Positions 24,245-33,319 are shown, numbered from the stretch's first letter. The stretch is 64,000 bases of DNA from Szabonella alba (GCF_016765775.1 NZ_JAESVN010000008.1:1-64000), one strand, 5' to 3'. Notes: generated by a model not told the origin, from the letters alone. A program made the numbers and translations.

Positions 24245-27058
24245 TCAGTTGCCCAGCCGTTCCAGCAGGGCAGGCACATGGACCTGATCGGATTTGTAGT
24301 TGCCCGTCAGCACATGCATGACAAGGTTGATGCCAAAGCGGTTGGCGATCTCGCGCTGGCGTTCTCCGGCATAGCCGCGCCCGACGGGGAACATCGGCAC
24401 GCCCACGTCATCCGTGGCCCAGGCCGAGGCCCAGTCATTGCCGCCGATCACCACCGGCGTCACCCCGTCATTAAGATTGCGGAAGGGCATGCCGTCGGCG
24501 CGTTCGGCATCGGGGGGGGCTGCCTCGACCCAGATTGCACGGCTCACATGGCGGCCCGGAAAATCCTGCAACAGATAGAAGGTCCGGGTCAGGACATGAT
24601 CCTCGGGCAGCACTTCAAGCGGCGGAATGTCCAGCGGGGCCGCCAGCACCTGCAGCCGCCGCGCCTCGGGTGTCGAGGCCCCGGCAGAAATATCCCCGTC
24701 GCGCGTATCGAACAGGATCATCCCGCCGGTGCGCAGATAGGTATTGAGCCGCGCATAGGCCGCGCCCGATGGCGCGGGCTGATCGGCGGTGACAGGCCAG
24801 TAGAGAAACGGAAAGAAGGCCAGTTCATCCGTCTCCAGATCAACCGCGATCGGGGCCTCGGGTTCGATCGTCGTGCGTTCGAACAGCCGGTCACCCAAGC
24901 CGCGAAGCCCCGCCTCGGAAATGCGGTCCACCTGCGCATCGCCGGTCAGCACATAGGCCAGCCGCACGGCAGTCGTGGCCTCGATGGCGCGCAGATCGTC
25001 GGGCAGGCCCGTTTCCGTCTGTTCCGGCGGGCTTTCGGGCGGTGCAGCCGGTTCCTGCGCCTGCGGCAGGCCCGGCAGCAGCATCAGCGCCAGCAGAACC
25101 ACAGCCGCGCGGCCCAGCCCGCCCGACAGGCGCCCGGCAATGGCCAGTGCCGCCAGCACATCCAGCATCAGAAGGCCCGCCGCCAGCGACAAAAGCCCCC
25201 CTTTAAGCGATTGTTCAGCCACCACTTCCAGCCCCTCGCGCATGATGCGGTCCGGCCAGACGGCGGGGGTCAGCGGCGTCTCGGCCCGGATCACATTCAG
25301 CGCGATGCGCCGGTCGTCCCCGGCATAAAGCCCCGGCGGCAAGGCAGGCCCCGGGCCGGCCAAGGATAAGGCGGCAGCAAGGTCCGCTCCCTCAACCCCC
25401 GGATGGTCCCCGGCATCACCAAGCGCGCCGAACCCATCCAGCACCGCCTGCGGCACCCAGACCTGCCCGGCCAGATCGGCGGCATCAGGGGCGGCGGGGC
25501 GGGTCGAGACGGCCAGCCGTTCCAGCATCTGCATGAAAAGGCCCGACAGCGGCAAGGATGACCATTCCGCATTCGCCGTGACATGGAACAGCACCACCTG
25601 CCCCTGCCCCACCGATTTGCGCGTCACCAACGGGGTGCCATCGGCCAGCGTGGCAATGGTGCGGGCCGAAAGTTCAGGGTCGGGCTGGGCCAGAACCTGT
25701 GCGCTGACCGATACATCCTCGGGCACCGGCAGACCAAAGAAGGGCGACCCTTCGGCAAAGGGGGCCAGCGTTTTCGGCTCTCCCCAGCTCATCGCGCCGC
25801 CGACCGTGCGCCCGCCCTCACGCAGACGCACCGGCATCAACGCATCCTCGGTCGCGCGGCTGACATCGGATGCGGCCAGACGCGGCCCGGCAAAGCGCAA
25901 CAGCAGTCCGCCCTTGTCGACCCAGTTCCAGACGGCCTCCCCCTCATCGGGGGACAGGCGGGCGACATCGGCCAGCACGATCACCTCGGGGCTGGCCAGC
26001 ACCACATCCGACAGCCCGCCATCAACCAGTTCTGCAACCGGTTCCAGCGCCTGACGCAGATAATGGAGGGGCGACAGAAGCTGCAGCCCTTCCGCCGATC
26101 CGCCAGACCCGGAAATCAGCGCGATGCGGCGGCGTTTCAGGCTGTCATCGGTCAGGCTGACCGCGCCTGCCGACCGGATCCCCGGCAGTTCAAAGCGTGA
26201 TATACGGTTGCGCAATTCCGGGGGCAGGGACAGCGACACCTCACCCTCGGGCTCACCGGCGGCAAATGTGACCGGCAGGCGGGCCAGTTCCCGTTCAATT
26301 CCGGCCGGGTCCAGCCCGCGTGCGGAAATCTCAACCTCCTGCGCCTCGGTCGCGGGATGCCGCGCGGCAGAGAGTTTGACCACGCCATCCTCAAACCTTG
26401 CGGGACGCAAGGCCAGAACCGGGCGCGGGCTTTCGAAAACCGTCACCGGCCCGCGCGATTCCAATGCGGCCAGAAGATCGGCGCGGCCCGGATGATCGAG
26501 CCCGTCCGACAGCCAGAAACTGGAAAAATCACCATCGGGCAGCGCCCCGGCCCAATCGCCTGCGCGCGGTGCCCAGGGCTGGGGGGTGATGCCGCCAAGG
26601 CGCTGGCCCAGGGCATTCGCCGCCTGAAAGCTGGTGGCGACCGGCGCATCGGTCAGGCGGATCAACGCGACAGGCCGCCCCTCGCGACCCGCCTCGGCGA
26701 TCAGGGCCTGCGCGCGGTCAATCCGGCGCGGCCAGTCGCGGGCATCGGCCCAGCCGCCATCCATCACCAGCAGCAGGGGGCCAGTGCCCGCATCACGCTG
26801 TTGCGGGTTCAGGACCGGCCCGGCAAAGGCGATGATCGCCGCCGCAATCGCCGCCATGCGCAGCAACAGCAGCCACCATGGCGTCTTGTCCGTCTCATGA
26901 TCGGCATCTTTCAGCCCCAGCAGCAGCGCCACACCCGGAAAACGCCGCCGAACGGGTGCGGGCGGCACCGCGCGCAGCAATAGCCACAGCACCGGCAGCG
27001 CGATCAGCCCCAGCAGCAAAAGCGGCGTTGTAAAGCCCAAGGGGCCGATCATCCACAT
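24245..27058 (-). CDS. DUF4159/BatA-like large membrane protein
   Basis: The product (937 aa) starts with two helices and a BatA-type N-terminal domain (LLGLIALPVLWLLLRAVPPA). A long periplasmic section follows, then a membrane segment near residue 660. The C-terminal DUF4159 domain has LYWPVTADQPAPSGAAYARL and YLRTGGMILFDTRDG. Its ATG overlaps the DUF58 gene stop by one base (TGATG). It is the central member of the operon; its biochemical role is unknown. Confidence 0.8.
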   Translation of the reverse strand: MWMIGPLGFTTPLLLLGLIALPVLWLLLRAVPPAPVRRRFPGVALLLGLKDADHETDKTPWWLLLLRMAAIAAAIIAFAGPVLNPQQRDAGTGPLLLVMDGGWADARDWPRRIDRAQALIAEAGREGRPVALIRLTDAPVATSFQAANALGQRLGGITPQPWAPRAGDWAGALPDGDFSSFWLSDGLDHPGRADLLAALESRGPVTVFESPRPVLALRPARFEDGVVKLSAARHPATEAQEVEISARGLDPAGIERELARLPVTFAAGEPEGEVSLSLPPELRNRISRFELPGIRSAGAVSLTDDSLKRRRIALISGSGGSAEGLQLLSPLHYLRQALEPVAELVDGGLSDVVLASPEVIVLADVARLSPDEGEAVWNWVDKGGLLLRFAGPRLAASDVSRATEDALMPVRLREGGRTVGGAMSWGEPKTLAPFAEGSPFFGLPVPEDVSVSAQVLAQPDPELSARTIATLADGTPLVTRKSVGQGQVVLFHVTANAEWSSLPLSGLFMQMLERLAVSTRPAAPDAADLAGQVWVPQAVLDGFGALGDAGDHPGVEGADLAAALSLAGPGPALPPGLYAGDDRRIALNVIRAETPLTPAVWPDRIMREGLEVVAEQSLKGGLLSLAAGLLMLDVLAALAIAGRLSGGLGRAAVVLLALMLLPGLPQAQEPAAPPESPPEQTETGLPDDLRAIEATTAVRLAYVLTGDAQVDRISEAGLRGLGDRLFERTTIEPEAPIAVDLETDELAFFPFLYWPVTADQPAPSGAAYARLNTYLRTGGMILFDTRDGDISAGASTPEARRLQVLAAPLDIPPLEVLPEDHVLTRTFYLLQDFPGRHVSRAIWVEAAPPDAERADGMPFRNLNDGVTPVVIGGNDWASAWATDDVGVPMFPVGRGYAGERQREIANRFGINLVMHVLTGNYKSDQVHVPALLERLGN

Positions 27059-27963
27059 CACCGCCCCCTTTCCAGCGCCGCAAACAGCCAGAGCAATGCC
27101 GATTGCGCCCCCTGCCCGCTGTGATGGCACAGGTAATGCCAGCCCGAGGCGCGCGCCAGATCGGCCAGCCGCGCCTTGCGTTCGGCCAGCCGGTCCAGAT
27201 AGCGCGCCCGCAGATCCGAGGCGCGCAGCGTTTCATGCCGCAGCCCGCCGCCCATGGATTCAAAGATCGTGCGCCCGTCAAAGGGAAATTCCTCTTCCGC
27301 CGGGTCCAGCACCTGCACCAGCGCGCCGCGCACCCCGCGATCCGAGGCCAGCCCCAGCGCGGTTTCGACATCCTCGATCGGGCCAAGGAAATCCGACAGG
27401 AAAACCGCGCGGCCATGGCTGACCAGCCCGGACACCTGCGGTGCGCCATAATCCTCGGCTTCATCCTGCATCAGCCCGTTCATCAGATGCAAAAGCTGCG
27501 CCCGGCCTGACCGGGGGCGGGCCTGATCACCCGACAGCCCCACCCTTTCACCACCGCGCAGCAGCAGCACCGACAGCGCCAGCGCCAGCAGCCGCGCGCG
27601 GTCAGCCTTGGGCGGGCGGTTCCTTGCACCGGAAAAATTCATCGACTTCGCGCCATCGACCCACAGCATCACCGTCTGCGCCGCCTGCCATTCGCGTTCG
27701 CGCACATAATGCTGATCGGACCGGGCGGATCGCCGCCAGTCGATCATCGTGGCGGCATCGCCGGGGGCGGCGGCGCGATATTGCCAGAACTCATCACCCA
27801 TCCCGGCCCTGCGCCGCCCGTGATCGCCCAGAATGACGGTCGCGGCCAGTTGTTCCGCCTCGGCCAGCAAGGGGGGCAGCGACTGGCCCAGCGATTCGGC
27901 CCTTGCGCGCAGATCGGCAAGGGCGGGGCCAAGAGGGGAAGGGTCGCGGGCGGTTTCGGTCAC
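27058..27963 (-). CDS. DUF58 domain-containing protein
   Basis: The 301-residue soluble protein has the DUF58 core with GDEFWQYRAAAPGDAATMIDWRRSARSDQ and the following aspartate-containing strand MLWVDGAKSMNFSG, which resembles a vWA metal site. DUF58 proteins pair with MoxR ATPases. The gene overlaps moxR by four bases (ATGA) and is clearly co-translated with it. Confidence 0.9.
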   Translation of the reverse strand: MTETARDPSPLGPALADLRARAESLGQSLPPLLAEAEQLAATVILGDHGRRRAGMGDEFWQYRAAAPGDAATMIDWRRSARSDQHYVREREWQAAQTVMLWVDGAKSMNFSGARNRPPKADRARLLALALSVLLLRGGERVGLSGDQARPRSGRAQLLHLMNGLMQDEAEDYGAPQVSGLVSHGRAVFLSDFLGPIEDVETALGLASDRGVRGALVQVLDPAEEEFPFDGRTIFESMGGGLRHETLRASDLRARYLDRLAERKARLADLARASGWHYLCHHSGQGAQSALLWLFAALERGR

Positions 27964-28973
27964 GCCGCCGCCTCAAGGCCCAGCGTGCGGGTCACTGTGG
28001 CGTCGATCAACCCGCCAAGGCTGTCGCCCCGTGCTCGCGCGGCAAAGGACAGCGCCATCCGATGGGTCAGCACCGGACGCGCCAGTGCGGCTACATCGGC
28101 GACCGAGGGCACCAGCCGCCCGTCAAGAAGCGCCCGCGCCCGCACGGTCAGCATCAGCGCCTGCGCCGCACGCGGGCCCGGACCCCAGGAAAGATGCCCC
28201 GCCAGCGCGGCGCCCTCGGGTTCCCCCGGGCGGCAGGCGCGCACAAGGTCAAGGATCGCCTCGACCACCGCATCCCCCACCGGCATCCGCCGCAGCACCG
28301 ATTGCGCCGCAAGCAGATCGGCAGCGGTAAAGACCTGATGCACCTGCGCCTCCTCGGCGCCCGTGGTGGCCAGCAGGATGTCGCGTTCTGTCGCGCGGGT
28401 CGGATAGTCGACATCGACTTGCACAAGAAACCGGTCCAACTGCGCCTCGGGCAGCGGATAGGTGCCTTCCTGTTCAATCGGGTTCTGGGTCGCCAGCACA
28501 TGGAACGGCGTGCCCAGCGGGCGGTGCTGCCCGGCGATGGTGACCTCGCGTTCCTGCATCGCCTGCAGCAATGCCGATTGGGTGCGCGGGCTGGCGCGGT
28601 TGATCTCATCGGCCATCAGAAGCTGACAGAAGATCGGCCCCTCGATGAAGCGGAAGGCCCGGCGGCCATCGGCGGCGGCGTCCAGCACTTCCGAGCCAAG
28701 GATATCGGCAGGCATCAGGTCGGGAGTGAACTGGATGCGGTTGCCCTTCAGCCCCATCACGGTCGACAGCGTATCGACCAGCCGCGTCTTGCCCAGTCCC
28801 GGCAGGCCCACCAGCAGCGCATGACCGCCGCAAAGCATGGCCGCCAGCACCAGATCCACGACCTTTTCCTGCCCGATGAAACGGCGGTCGATGGAGGCTT
28901 TCGCCTCGGCAAGCCTGCCGCCAAGGGCTTCGATCTCGGCGACCAGTTCGGCGGATTCGGGCGATGCGGTCAT
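27960..28973 (-). CDS. MoxR-family AAA+ ATPase
   Basis: The 337-residue ATPase has Walker A (GLPGLGKTRLVD), Walker B (LLMADEINRA), sensor residues in ATQNPIEQEGTYPLPEAQLDR and an arginine finger region. MoxR proteins act as chaperone-like ATPases for metal-centre or envelope protein assembly, working with vWA-domain partners such as those encoded downstream. It is the first gene of a four-gene operon and is divergent from the DUF1285 gene. Confidence 0.93.
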   Translation of the reverse strand: MTASPESAELVAEIEALGGRLAEAKASIDRRFIGQEKVVDLVLAAMLCGGHALLVGLPGLGKTRLVDTLSTVMGLKGNRIQFTPDLMPADILGSEVLDAAADGRRAFRFIEGPIFCQLLMADEINRASPRTQSALLQAMQEREVTIAGQHRPLGTPFHVLATQNPIEQEGTYPLPEAQLDRFLVQVDVDYPTRATERDILLATTGAEEAQVHQVFTAADLLAAQSVLRRMPVGDAVVEAILDLVRACRPGEPEGAALAGHLSWGPGPRAAQALMLTVRARALLDGRLVPSVADVAALARPVLTHRMALSFAARARGDSLGGLIDATVTRTLGLEAAA

Positions 28974-29033
28974 GACATTCCTCGGTCTCGGACTATATTG
29001 GCACAGTAAAGCGAGTTATGCCGCGCGGCACAA

Positions 29034-29633
29034 ATGGCAAAAGGGATGAGCGGACAATTGATCGTGAAACAAGGCATGGATGGCGTGATCGCCTCGGCAA
29101 AAGCCGCCGGAAAAGGCGCGGGCCCCGCCCCTGTGCATCTGTGGAACCCGCCCTTCTGTGGCGATCTGGACATGCGCATCGCGCGGGACGGGACATGGTT
29201 CTATCTGGGCACGCCCATCGGTCGGCCCGCGCTGGTGAAACTGTTTTCGAACATCCTGAAACGTGAGGGGGACCGCTATTTCCTTGTCACCCCGGTTGAA
29301 AAGGTCGGCATCACCGTAGATGACGCGCCTTTCGTCGCGGTGGATTTCGAGGTGGCGGCACCGGGGCCGGATCAGGTCATCACCTTCGTCACGCAGGTCG
29401 GGGACCGAGTGGCTGCGGGGCCGGACAACCCGATCCGCGTAACGCGTGATCCCGAAAGCGGCGAGCCTTCGCCCTATGTCATGGTGCGCGGCGGGCTGGA
29501 GGCGCTGATCGACCGCAAAAGCTTTTACCGGCTTGTCGATCTGGGGGAACATAAGGACCATGAGGGCGCGCGCTGGTTCGGCATCCGTTCGGGCGGGGAT
29601 TTCTTTCCGGTCATTCCCAGCAACGAATTATAG
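29034..29633 (+). CDS. DUF1285 domain-containing protein
   Basis: The protein has up to 199 residues and matches the DUF1285 family, with LWNPPFCGDLDMRIARDGTW, TPIGRPALVKLFSNIL and YFLVTPVEKVGI near the expected spacing. The function of the family is unknown. The start is either the ATG at 29034 or the one at 29046, which directly abuts an AAAGGG. It is divergent from moxR, and the pairing may be functional. Confidence 0.82.
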   Translation: MAKGMSGQLIVKQGMDGVIASAKAAGKGAGPAPVHLWNPPFCGDLDMRIARDGTWFYLGTPIGRPALVKLFSNILKREGDRYFLVTPVEKVGITVDDAPFVAVDFEVAAPGPDQVITFVTQVGDRVAAGPDNPIRVTRDPESGEPSPYVMVRGGLEALIDRKSFYRLVDLGEHKDHEGARWFGIRSGGDFFPVIPSNEL

Positions 29634-29689
29634 GCGCGGTTCGGGCGCGCGCCGTTTCGGCGGACGACCGCCCGAAACTTCCCACCCAT

Positions 29690-29715
29690 GGAACAGATCC
29701 CGGACCGCAGGCGTT
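29690..29715 (+). promoter_or_regulatory. EcfG-type general-stress promoter (GGAAC-N17-CGTT)
   Basis: GGAAC at 29690-29694 and CGTT at 29712-29715 are 17 bases apart, matching the EcfG/RpoE2 promoter of alphaproteobacteria. It lies about 58 bases upstream of the secreted-protein gene at 29773. Confidence 0.65.
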
Positions 29716-29772
29716 GACGCCCGAAGGGCAACCGCCTGTCTGAAATGCAATTCTTTTAAAAGGGGGCCAGCC

Positions 29773-30267
29773 ATGAAACCCATGTCTGTTTCGATCATTC
29801 TTTCCGCGCAACTGCTGGCAGGGGCCGCAGTCGCACAAGAGGGCGGCATCGTCTTCGGTCAGGACTGGAGCACTTCGCTGGCAACCGCCATATTCGCCGA
29901 GAACCGCGAGAGCGTCCGCCCCGCCAATGAGATCGCGATGCAATGGGCCACCCTGTCGCCCGAGGATCAGGACATCATCCGGCGCGACTGCATGGTTCAT
30001 ATGCAGACCCCGGTCGAGGGAACCGAGGGCGCGGCAAGCGATCCTGCCGGTTCTTCCATTCCCCCGGTGATCGACCCTGAAACGCTGCCGCTTGAGGGCG
30101 GGCCGGGTGCTTCGGATGGGGGGACGATCGGAGATGCGCCGCTGACTGAGGGCGCGCCCGAAACCCCGCCCGCGACCGTCATGCCCGCCAATCCGGCAAA
30201 TCCCGACCCGCTGAGCGTTACGCCCGGGCAGATGGATGAGATCTGCGCCGCGACCAACGATCTGTGA
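29773..30267 (+). CDS. Secreted hypothetical protein, proline-rich C-terminus
   Basis: The 164-residue product has a signal peptide (cleavage near AGAAVA-QE) and a short helical region with WATLSPEDQDIIRRDCMVHM. A low-complexity Pro/Gly/Thr-rich tail rich in acidic residues follows. AGGGGG precedes the ATG. The closing CAATNDL and an internal cysteine could form a disulfide. It is preceded by an EcfG-type promoter, so it may be a periplasmic stress protein. No family is recognised. Confidence 0.7.
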   Translation: MKPMSVSIILSAQLLAGAAVAQEGGIVFGQDWSTSLATAIFAENRESVRPANEIAMQWATLSPEDQDIIRRDCMVHMQTPVEGTEGAASDPAGSSIPPVIDPETLPLEGGPGASDGGTIGDAPLTEGAPETPPATVMPANPANPDPLSVTPGQMDEICAATNDL

Positions 30268-30386
30268 TCCGGCCCGCCCCGGCAAGGGGTGGCGCCTGAC
30301 CCTATCGGCGAAAATTTGGTCGCTGTCCGGCCAAGGACAGCGATCTTACCTGACCTGCCGCGCGGGTCATGATCTTGGGCGCAGTA

Positions 30387-30461
30387 CAGGCCCGCGTTGG
30401 TCTGGCCCGAATCCGCCTGGCCCGAGTTTGTCAGGCCCGTGTCTGGCAGGCCCGTGTCTGG
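30387..30461. repeat. Minisatellite: five tandem 15-bp units
   Basis: Units at 30387, 30402, 30417, 30432 and 30447 follow the pattern C(A/T)GGCCCGNNTNNGN. The last two are identical (CAGGCCCGTGTCTGG). The array lies immediately downstream of the DUF3008 stop codon. On the minus strand one frame would encode pentapeptides LPDTG, LPDTG, LTNSG, QADSG, QTNAG, but no start or ribosome binding site supports a gene. Confidence 0.85.
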
Positions 30462-30465
30462 CAGG

Positions 30466-30654
30466 TCAGTCTTTCGGCGCGTGTTCGGGCAGGTCGTCAT
30501 GCGCGGTGCTGGCAAGCTCTTCCAGCTCGGCCTCGGTCATGCTGTCGAACATGTCTTTCGACGCTCCGACAAGGTCGGATTCCGGCTGTTCACCGCGCTT
30601 CGCCGCAAGGGCTGCACCGGCGGCCTTTTGCTGTGCTCTGGAACTCGCTGGCAT
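30466..30654 (-). CDS. DUF3008 small stress-type protein
   Basis: The 62-residue protein starts MPASSRAQQKAAGAALAAKR and continues GASKDMF, matching the short, highly charged DUF3008 family. The ATG at 30654 has GGAG six bases upstream; an ATG at 30660 overlaps that site. An EcfG-type promoter lies about 120 bases upstream on the same strand. DUF3008 genes are small accessory stress genes of unknown mechanism. Confidence 0.85.
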   Translation of the reverse strand: MPASSRAQQKAAGAALAAKRGEQPESDLVGASKDMFDSMTEAELEELASTAHDDLPEHAPKD

Positions 30655-30771
30655 TGTCATCTCCTTTTCAGGTTTCGTCTTGAATGCGGGCGGATCGTGA
30701 CTGCCCCGCGGGATGGTCTGGCACGCGAAGGGCCGGGCAGCGATTGGTTCCGGGCCGCGGCCTCCGGGCAG

Positions 30772-30796
30772 AACGCGGTACGCTTGGGTTTGTTCC
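30772..30796 (-). promoter_or_regulatory. EcfG-type promoter for the DUF3008 gene (GGAAC-N16-CGTT)
   Basis: On the minus strand GGAAC (30796-30792) and CGTT (30775-30772) are separated by 16 bases. The promoter would give a leader of about 110 nt before the ATG at 30654. Confidence 0.65.
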
Positions 30797-30898
30797 AGCC
30801 TTCGATCAGGACCTGCGGTGCGGGGGCCTCCGGGGTGGGCTTTGCGGCCGGGGAGGGCTTTTCGGCGGGCGGGCTTTCGCCGAAGGGACAATCGGGCC

Positions 30899-30923
30899 GG
30901 AACAAGCCGCGCCTTGCCGCGTT
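30899..30923 (+). promoter_or_regulatory. EcfG-type promoter for the PRC-barrel gene (GGAAC-N16-CGTT)
   Basis: GGAAC at 30899-30903 and CGTT at 30920-30923 have 16 bases between them. It points toward the PRC-barrel gene at 31076 with a leader of about 145 nt. Confidence 0.6.
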
Positions 30924-31075
30924 GTTTCCCTGAAGATACCCCGGACATGTCAATCGGGCGCAACGGCACGGAAAACATGGCGATTTTCCCGATTTCCCGC
31001 CATGGCCAACGCATTGGCAGACGCGTTCCTGTCCCGTTTGTCCGGGGATATCTTTCCATTCAAAAGGAGACCGTG

Positions 31076-31387
31076 ATGGACCACAGTACCCATACCCCGC
31101 TCGACCGTTCCGAATACACCAATGCCATCCTGACCGATGCGCCTGTCTATGGCTCACAGGATGAAAAGATCGGTCATATCTCACATGTGCATGGCATCGG
31201 CACCGCAACCGATGTGGTGATTGATGTCGGGGGCTTCCTTGGCATCGGGGCGAAACCCGTGCTGCTGAGCCTTGAAGAGGTCCGGCTCATGCGGGACGGG
31301 TCCGGCAATGTTCATGGGGTCACCTCCTGGACGAAGGACCAGCTGAAGGACCTGCCCGAGCATCACCACAGCCCGCCGCTGGCATAA
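31076..31387 (+). CDS. PRC-barrel domain protein
   Basis: The 103-residue protein carries one PRC-barrel domain: LTDAPVYGSQDEKIGHISHV, then a strand VVIDVGGFLGIGAKPVLLSL and a charged helix. These small beta-barrels occur in photosynthetic reaction-centre H subunits, RimM and many stress proteins. AAGGAG precedes the ATG at 31076; the longer upstream frame is not used. It is divergently paired with DUF3008 under EcfG-type promoters. Confidence 0.88.
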   Translation: MDHSTHTPLDRSEYTNAILTDAPVYGSQDEKIGHISHVHGIGTATDVVIDVGGFLGIGAKPVLLSLEEVRLMRDGSGNVHGVTSWTKDQLKDLPEHHHSPPLA

Positions 31388-31538
31388 GGTCGGGTCTGCC
31401 GGGTTTAATTTCCCCGCGCATCTGACCTGTGCTGCCCCGGATCCGCAAGGGTCCGGGGCGCAATGCTTGGCGCGATGACCGGCCGGGCGGACCTGCGGAA
31501 TGCGGCAGCCCGCACGCGCGGGATCGGGGCAGTCCGGG

Positions 31539-32129
31539 TCAGGCCAACCCGGTAAAGGTCCAGTGCAGAACGCCCGCCCCGATCCCCACCAGCGCCAGCG
31601 CGCCCAACAGGAAAACCCCGTCCCGGGCCAGCAGACCCGCCGCGATGATCGCGATGAAGGTGCCCGCGATGGTGCCCGAGGTGGGAACCAGTTCCATCAC
31701 CGGCATGAACATCCCCACCGCCAGAACGATCAGCAGCCACAGATAGATCAGCGGCCGCCTGACCAGAACCGTCAGCCGCGGCTTCAGATGGCGGCCGATC
31801 CATGTCAGGGGCTTGCGAAGCCAACCGGTGGCGGTCCGGATCCGCTGGCTTTCAATCGACAGATTGCCGATGAAGCCGGGCATCCAAAGCGATTTGCGCC
31901 CGGCGATCATCTGCGCCGCCAGCAGCGCCTCAAGGATGCCGACCGTCGCCGTCACGCCCGGCACGGCGCTGGCCGGAGAAACCGCGATCAGCGCCACGAT
32001 CAGCATCAATGCCGACATACCGTTGGCGCCGAAGGATTCGGACATGTGGCGCACGGTGACACGTGGGCCGTCCAGCCCTTCTTCCAGCCGGTCCAGCAGA
32101 TCGGTCAGCGGCTTGGCCTCAATGTCCAT
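31539..32129 (-). CDS. exoD: ExoD-family membrane protein
   Basis: The product (196 aa) has an N-terminal cytoplasmic segment (PLTDLLDRLEEGLDGPRVTV) and four or five transmembrane helices typical of ExoD. ExoD was found as needed for exopolysaccharide production and alkaline tolerance in rhizobia. The start is uncertain: the ATG at 32129 gives the family length, while one at 32180 adds an unlikely tail. It lies in the stress-type cluster, but no EcfG-type promoter was found directly upstream. Confidence 0.85.
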   Translation of the reverse strand: MDIEAKPLTDLLDRLEEGLDGPRVTVRHMSESFGANGMSALMLIVALIAVSPASAVPGVTATVGILEALLAAQMIAGRKSLWMPGFIGNLSIESQRIRTATGWLRKPLTWIGRHLKPRLTVLVRRPLIYLWLLIVLAVGMFMPVMELVPTSGTIAGTFIAIIAAGLLARDGVFLLGALALVGIGAGVLHWTFTGLA

Positions 32130-32205
32130 CTGCACATCCCGGACCAGCACATCTCGGCAACCGGACGGAACGCCCGGCACATTCTGCGGCGCTCGGAAAA
32201 GGACG

Positions 32206-32230
32206 GGAACAACCCGCCCCGGTCAGCGTT
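32206..32230 (+). promoter_or_regulatory. EcfG-type promoter for the proline-rich small gene (GGAAC-N16-CGTT)
   Basis: GGAAC at 32206-32210 and CGTT at 32227-32230 are 16 bases apart. The start codon of the small gene lies 53 bases downstream at 32284, an ordinary promoter distance. Confidence 0.65.
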
Positions 32231-32283
32231 GGTACAGCACAGTCAAAATTCCGCCCGGAATCCTGCAAGGAAAGGAACAATTC

Positions 32284-32481
32284 ATGATCCTGCAAACCCC
32301 CGTGCTTCTGCAAACCCCCGGCCGGCCGCCCAACGATCTGCCGCCAGACAACATTCCCGCGCCGGAAGAGCAGCCCGATCCGAACACGTTTCCCGATCCG
32401 ATGCCCGACCCGATTCCGGTTCCGCCGCATGACCCCGAATCCCCCCCGCCCGGAGAGATCACGCCCCCGATCCACGGTTAG
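32284..32481 (+). CDS. Proline-rich small hypothetical protein
   Basis: The 65-residue peptide is acidic and about one third proline (PDPMPDPIPVPPHDPESPPP). It has no signal sequence or membrane segment. AAGGA lies upstream of the ATG, and an EcfG-type promoter is at a normal distance, so expression is plausible although the composition is unusual. No family is recognised. Confidence 0.6.
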   Translation: MILQTPVLLQTPGRPPNDLPPDNIPAPEEQPDPNTFPDPMPDPIPVPPHDPESPPPGEITPPIHG

Positions 32482-32758
32482 TTGATCGCCGTTCAGCGCA
32501 GGCCCGCACCCCGGGGGGGCGCTGCAAACAATCGGGGCCGACCGCGCCACCATCCTTCCGGTTGTGATGACAACGGCATGAGAACACAGGGAACAAGAAA
32601 TCATCAAAGGCTCCGCTGCGGATCCGCAGGGATCCGTGACGGCGTAGATAGCGCGTTCCCACAGGGGCACACAAGACCGGGAGCCACAAGCCGGCAGGAC
32701 GCAGGCCCGGGCGCGGCCTGTGGCCCCGCCTGACAAACCGGTCTGCAAGGGGCGTCTG

Positions 32759-33271
32759 TTATTCATCGCGCGTCGACAGCGCCTCGATTCGTCGCGATAC
32801 GCCGCGCAGCAACCACAGCACCACCACCGCCAGCACGGTTGCCATGATGGCCAGCGGCATCCGGCCCGTGCCACAGGCCAGACCAATCGCCCCGGCCATC
32901 CACATGCCCGCCCCGGTCGTCAGCCCCGCAACCTTGCCGCCCGAGGTGATGATCGACCCCGCTGCAAGAAAGGCGACCCCCGCCGTCACAGCCTCGATCA
33001 GACGCAGCGGATCGGTGCTTTGCTGCACCCCGCCCGGCAGATCATCCGTGGCGACGATCTCCAGTGAGATCAGCGTGAACAGGCAGGCGGCAATGGCGAT
33101 CAGGATATGGGTGCGCAGACCCGCCGTGCGGGCGTGCAATTCCCGTTCAATGCCGATCACCGCGCCCAGACCTGCGGCAAAGATCAGCCGGACCAGCGCG
33201 GTCAGCGGATGCATCGCCTGAAATGTCCCCTGAAAATCTGCCGGGACGGCGTCGATGAACTGTTCCCACAT
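32759..33271 (-). CDS. MgtC/SapB-family membrane protein
   Basis: The 170-residue protein has the MgtC signature GLGAVIGIERELHARTAGLRTH, which follows the first helix, and about four or five transmembrane helices. MgtC proteins support survival under low magnesium or acid in part by affecting ATP synthase; homologues in free-living bacteria are less studied. The ATG at 33271 starts MWEQFIDAV. An EcfG-type promoter lies 50 bases upstream on the minus strand. Confidence 0.88.
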   Translation of the reverse strand: MWEQFIDAVPADFQGTFQAMHPLTALVRLIFAAGLGAVIGIERELHARTAGLRTHILIAIAACLFTLISLEIVATDDLPGGVQQSTDPLRLIEAVTAGVAFLAAGSIITSGGKVAGLTTGAGMWMAGAIGLACGTGRMPLAIMATVLAVVVLWLLRGVSRRIEALSTRDE

Positions 33272-33319
33272 ATGCGGCTCCGGCTGAGGACGGGTTCGGG
33301 CGCAAAGGCCCCGGGTCGC

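Larger units (their letters stand above)
30655..31075. other. Divergent control region with two EcfG-type promoters
   Basis: This 421-bp region separates DUF3008 (minus) from the PRC-barrel gene (plus). Open frames cross it on both strands but lack ribosome binding sites and look like GC-rich noise. Its recognisable content is two stress-type promoters, one facing each gene, and long untranslated leaders of about 110-150 nt. Confidence 0.6.

Noticed and set aside
30397-31059. Open frames across the DUF3008/PRC-barrel control region
   Set aside because: They run on both strands through promoter sequence and lack start signals; only DUF3008 and the PRC-barrel gene have proper sites.
32578-32733. 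Short plus-strand frame after the proline-rich gene
   Set aside because: It has no ribosome binding site and a noise-like composition.
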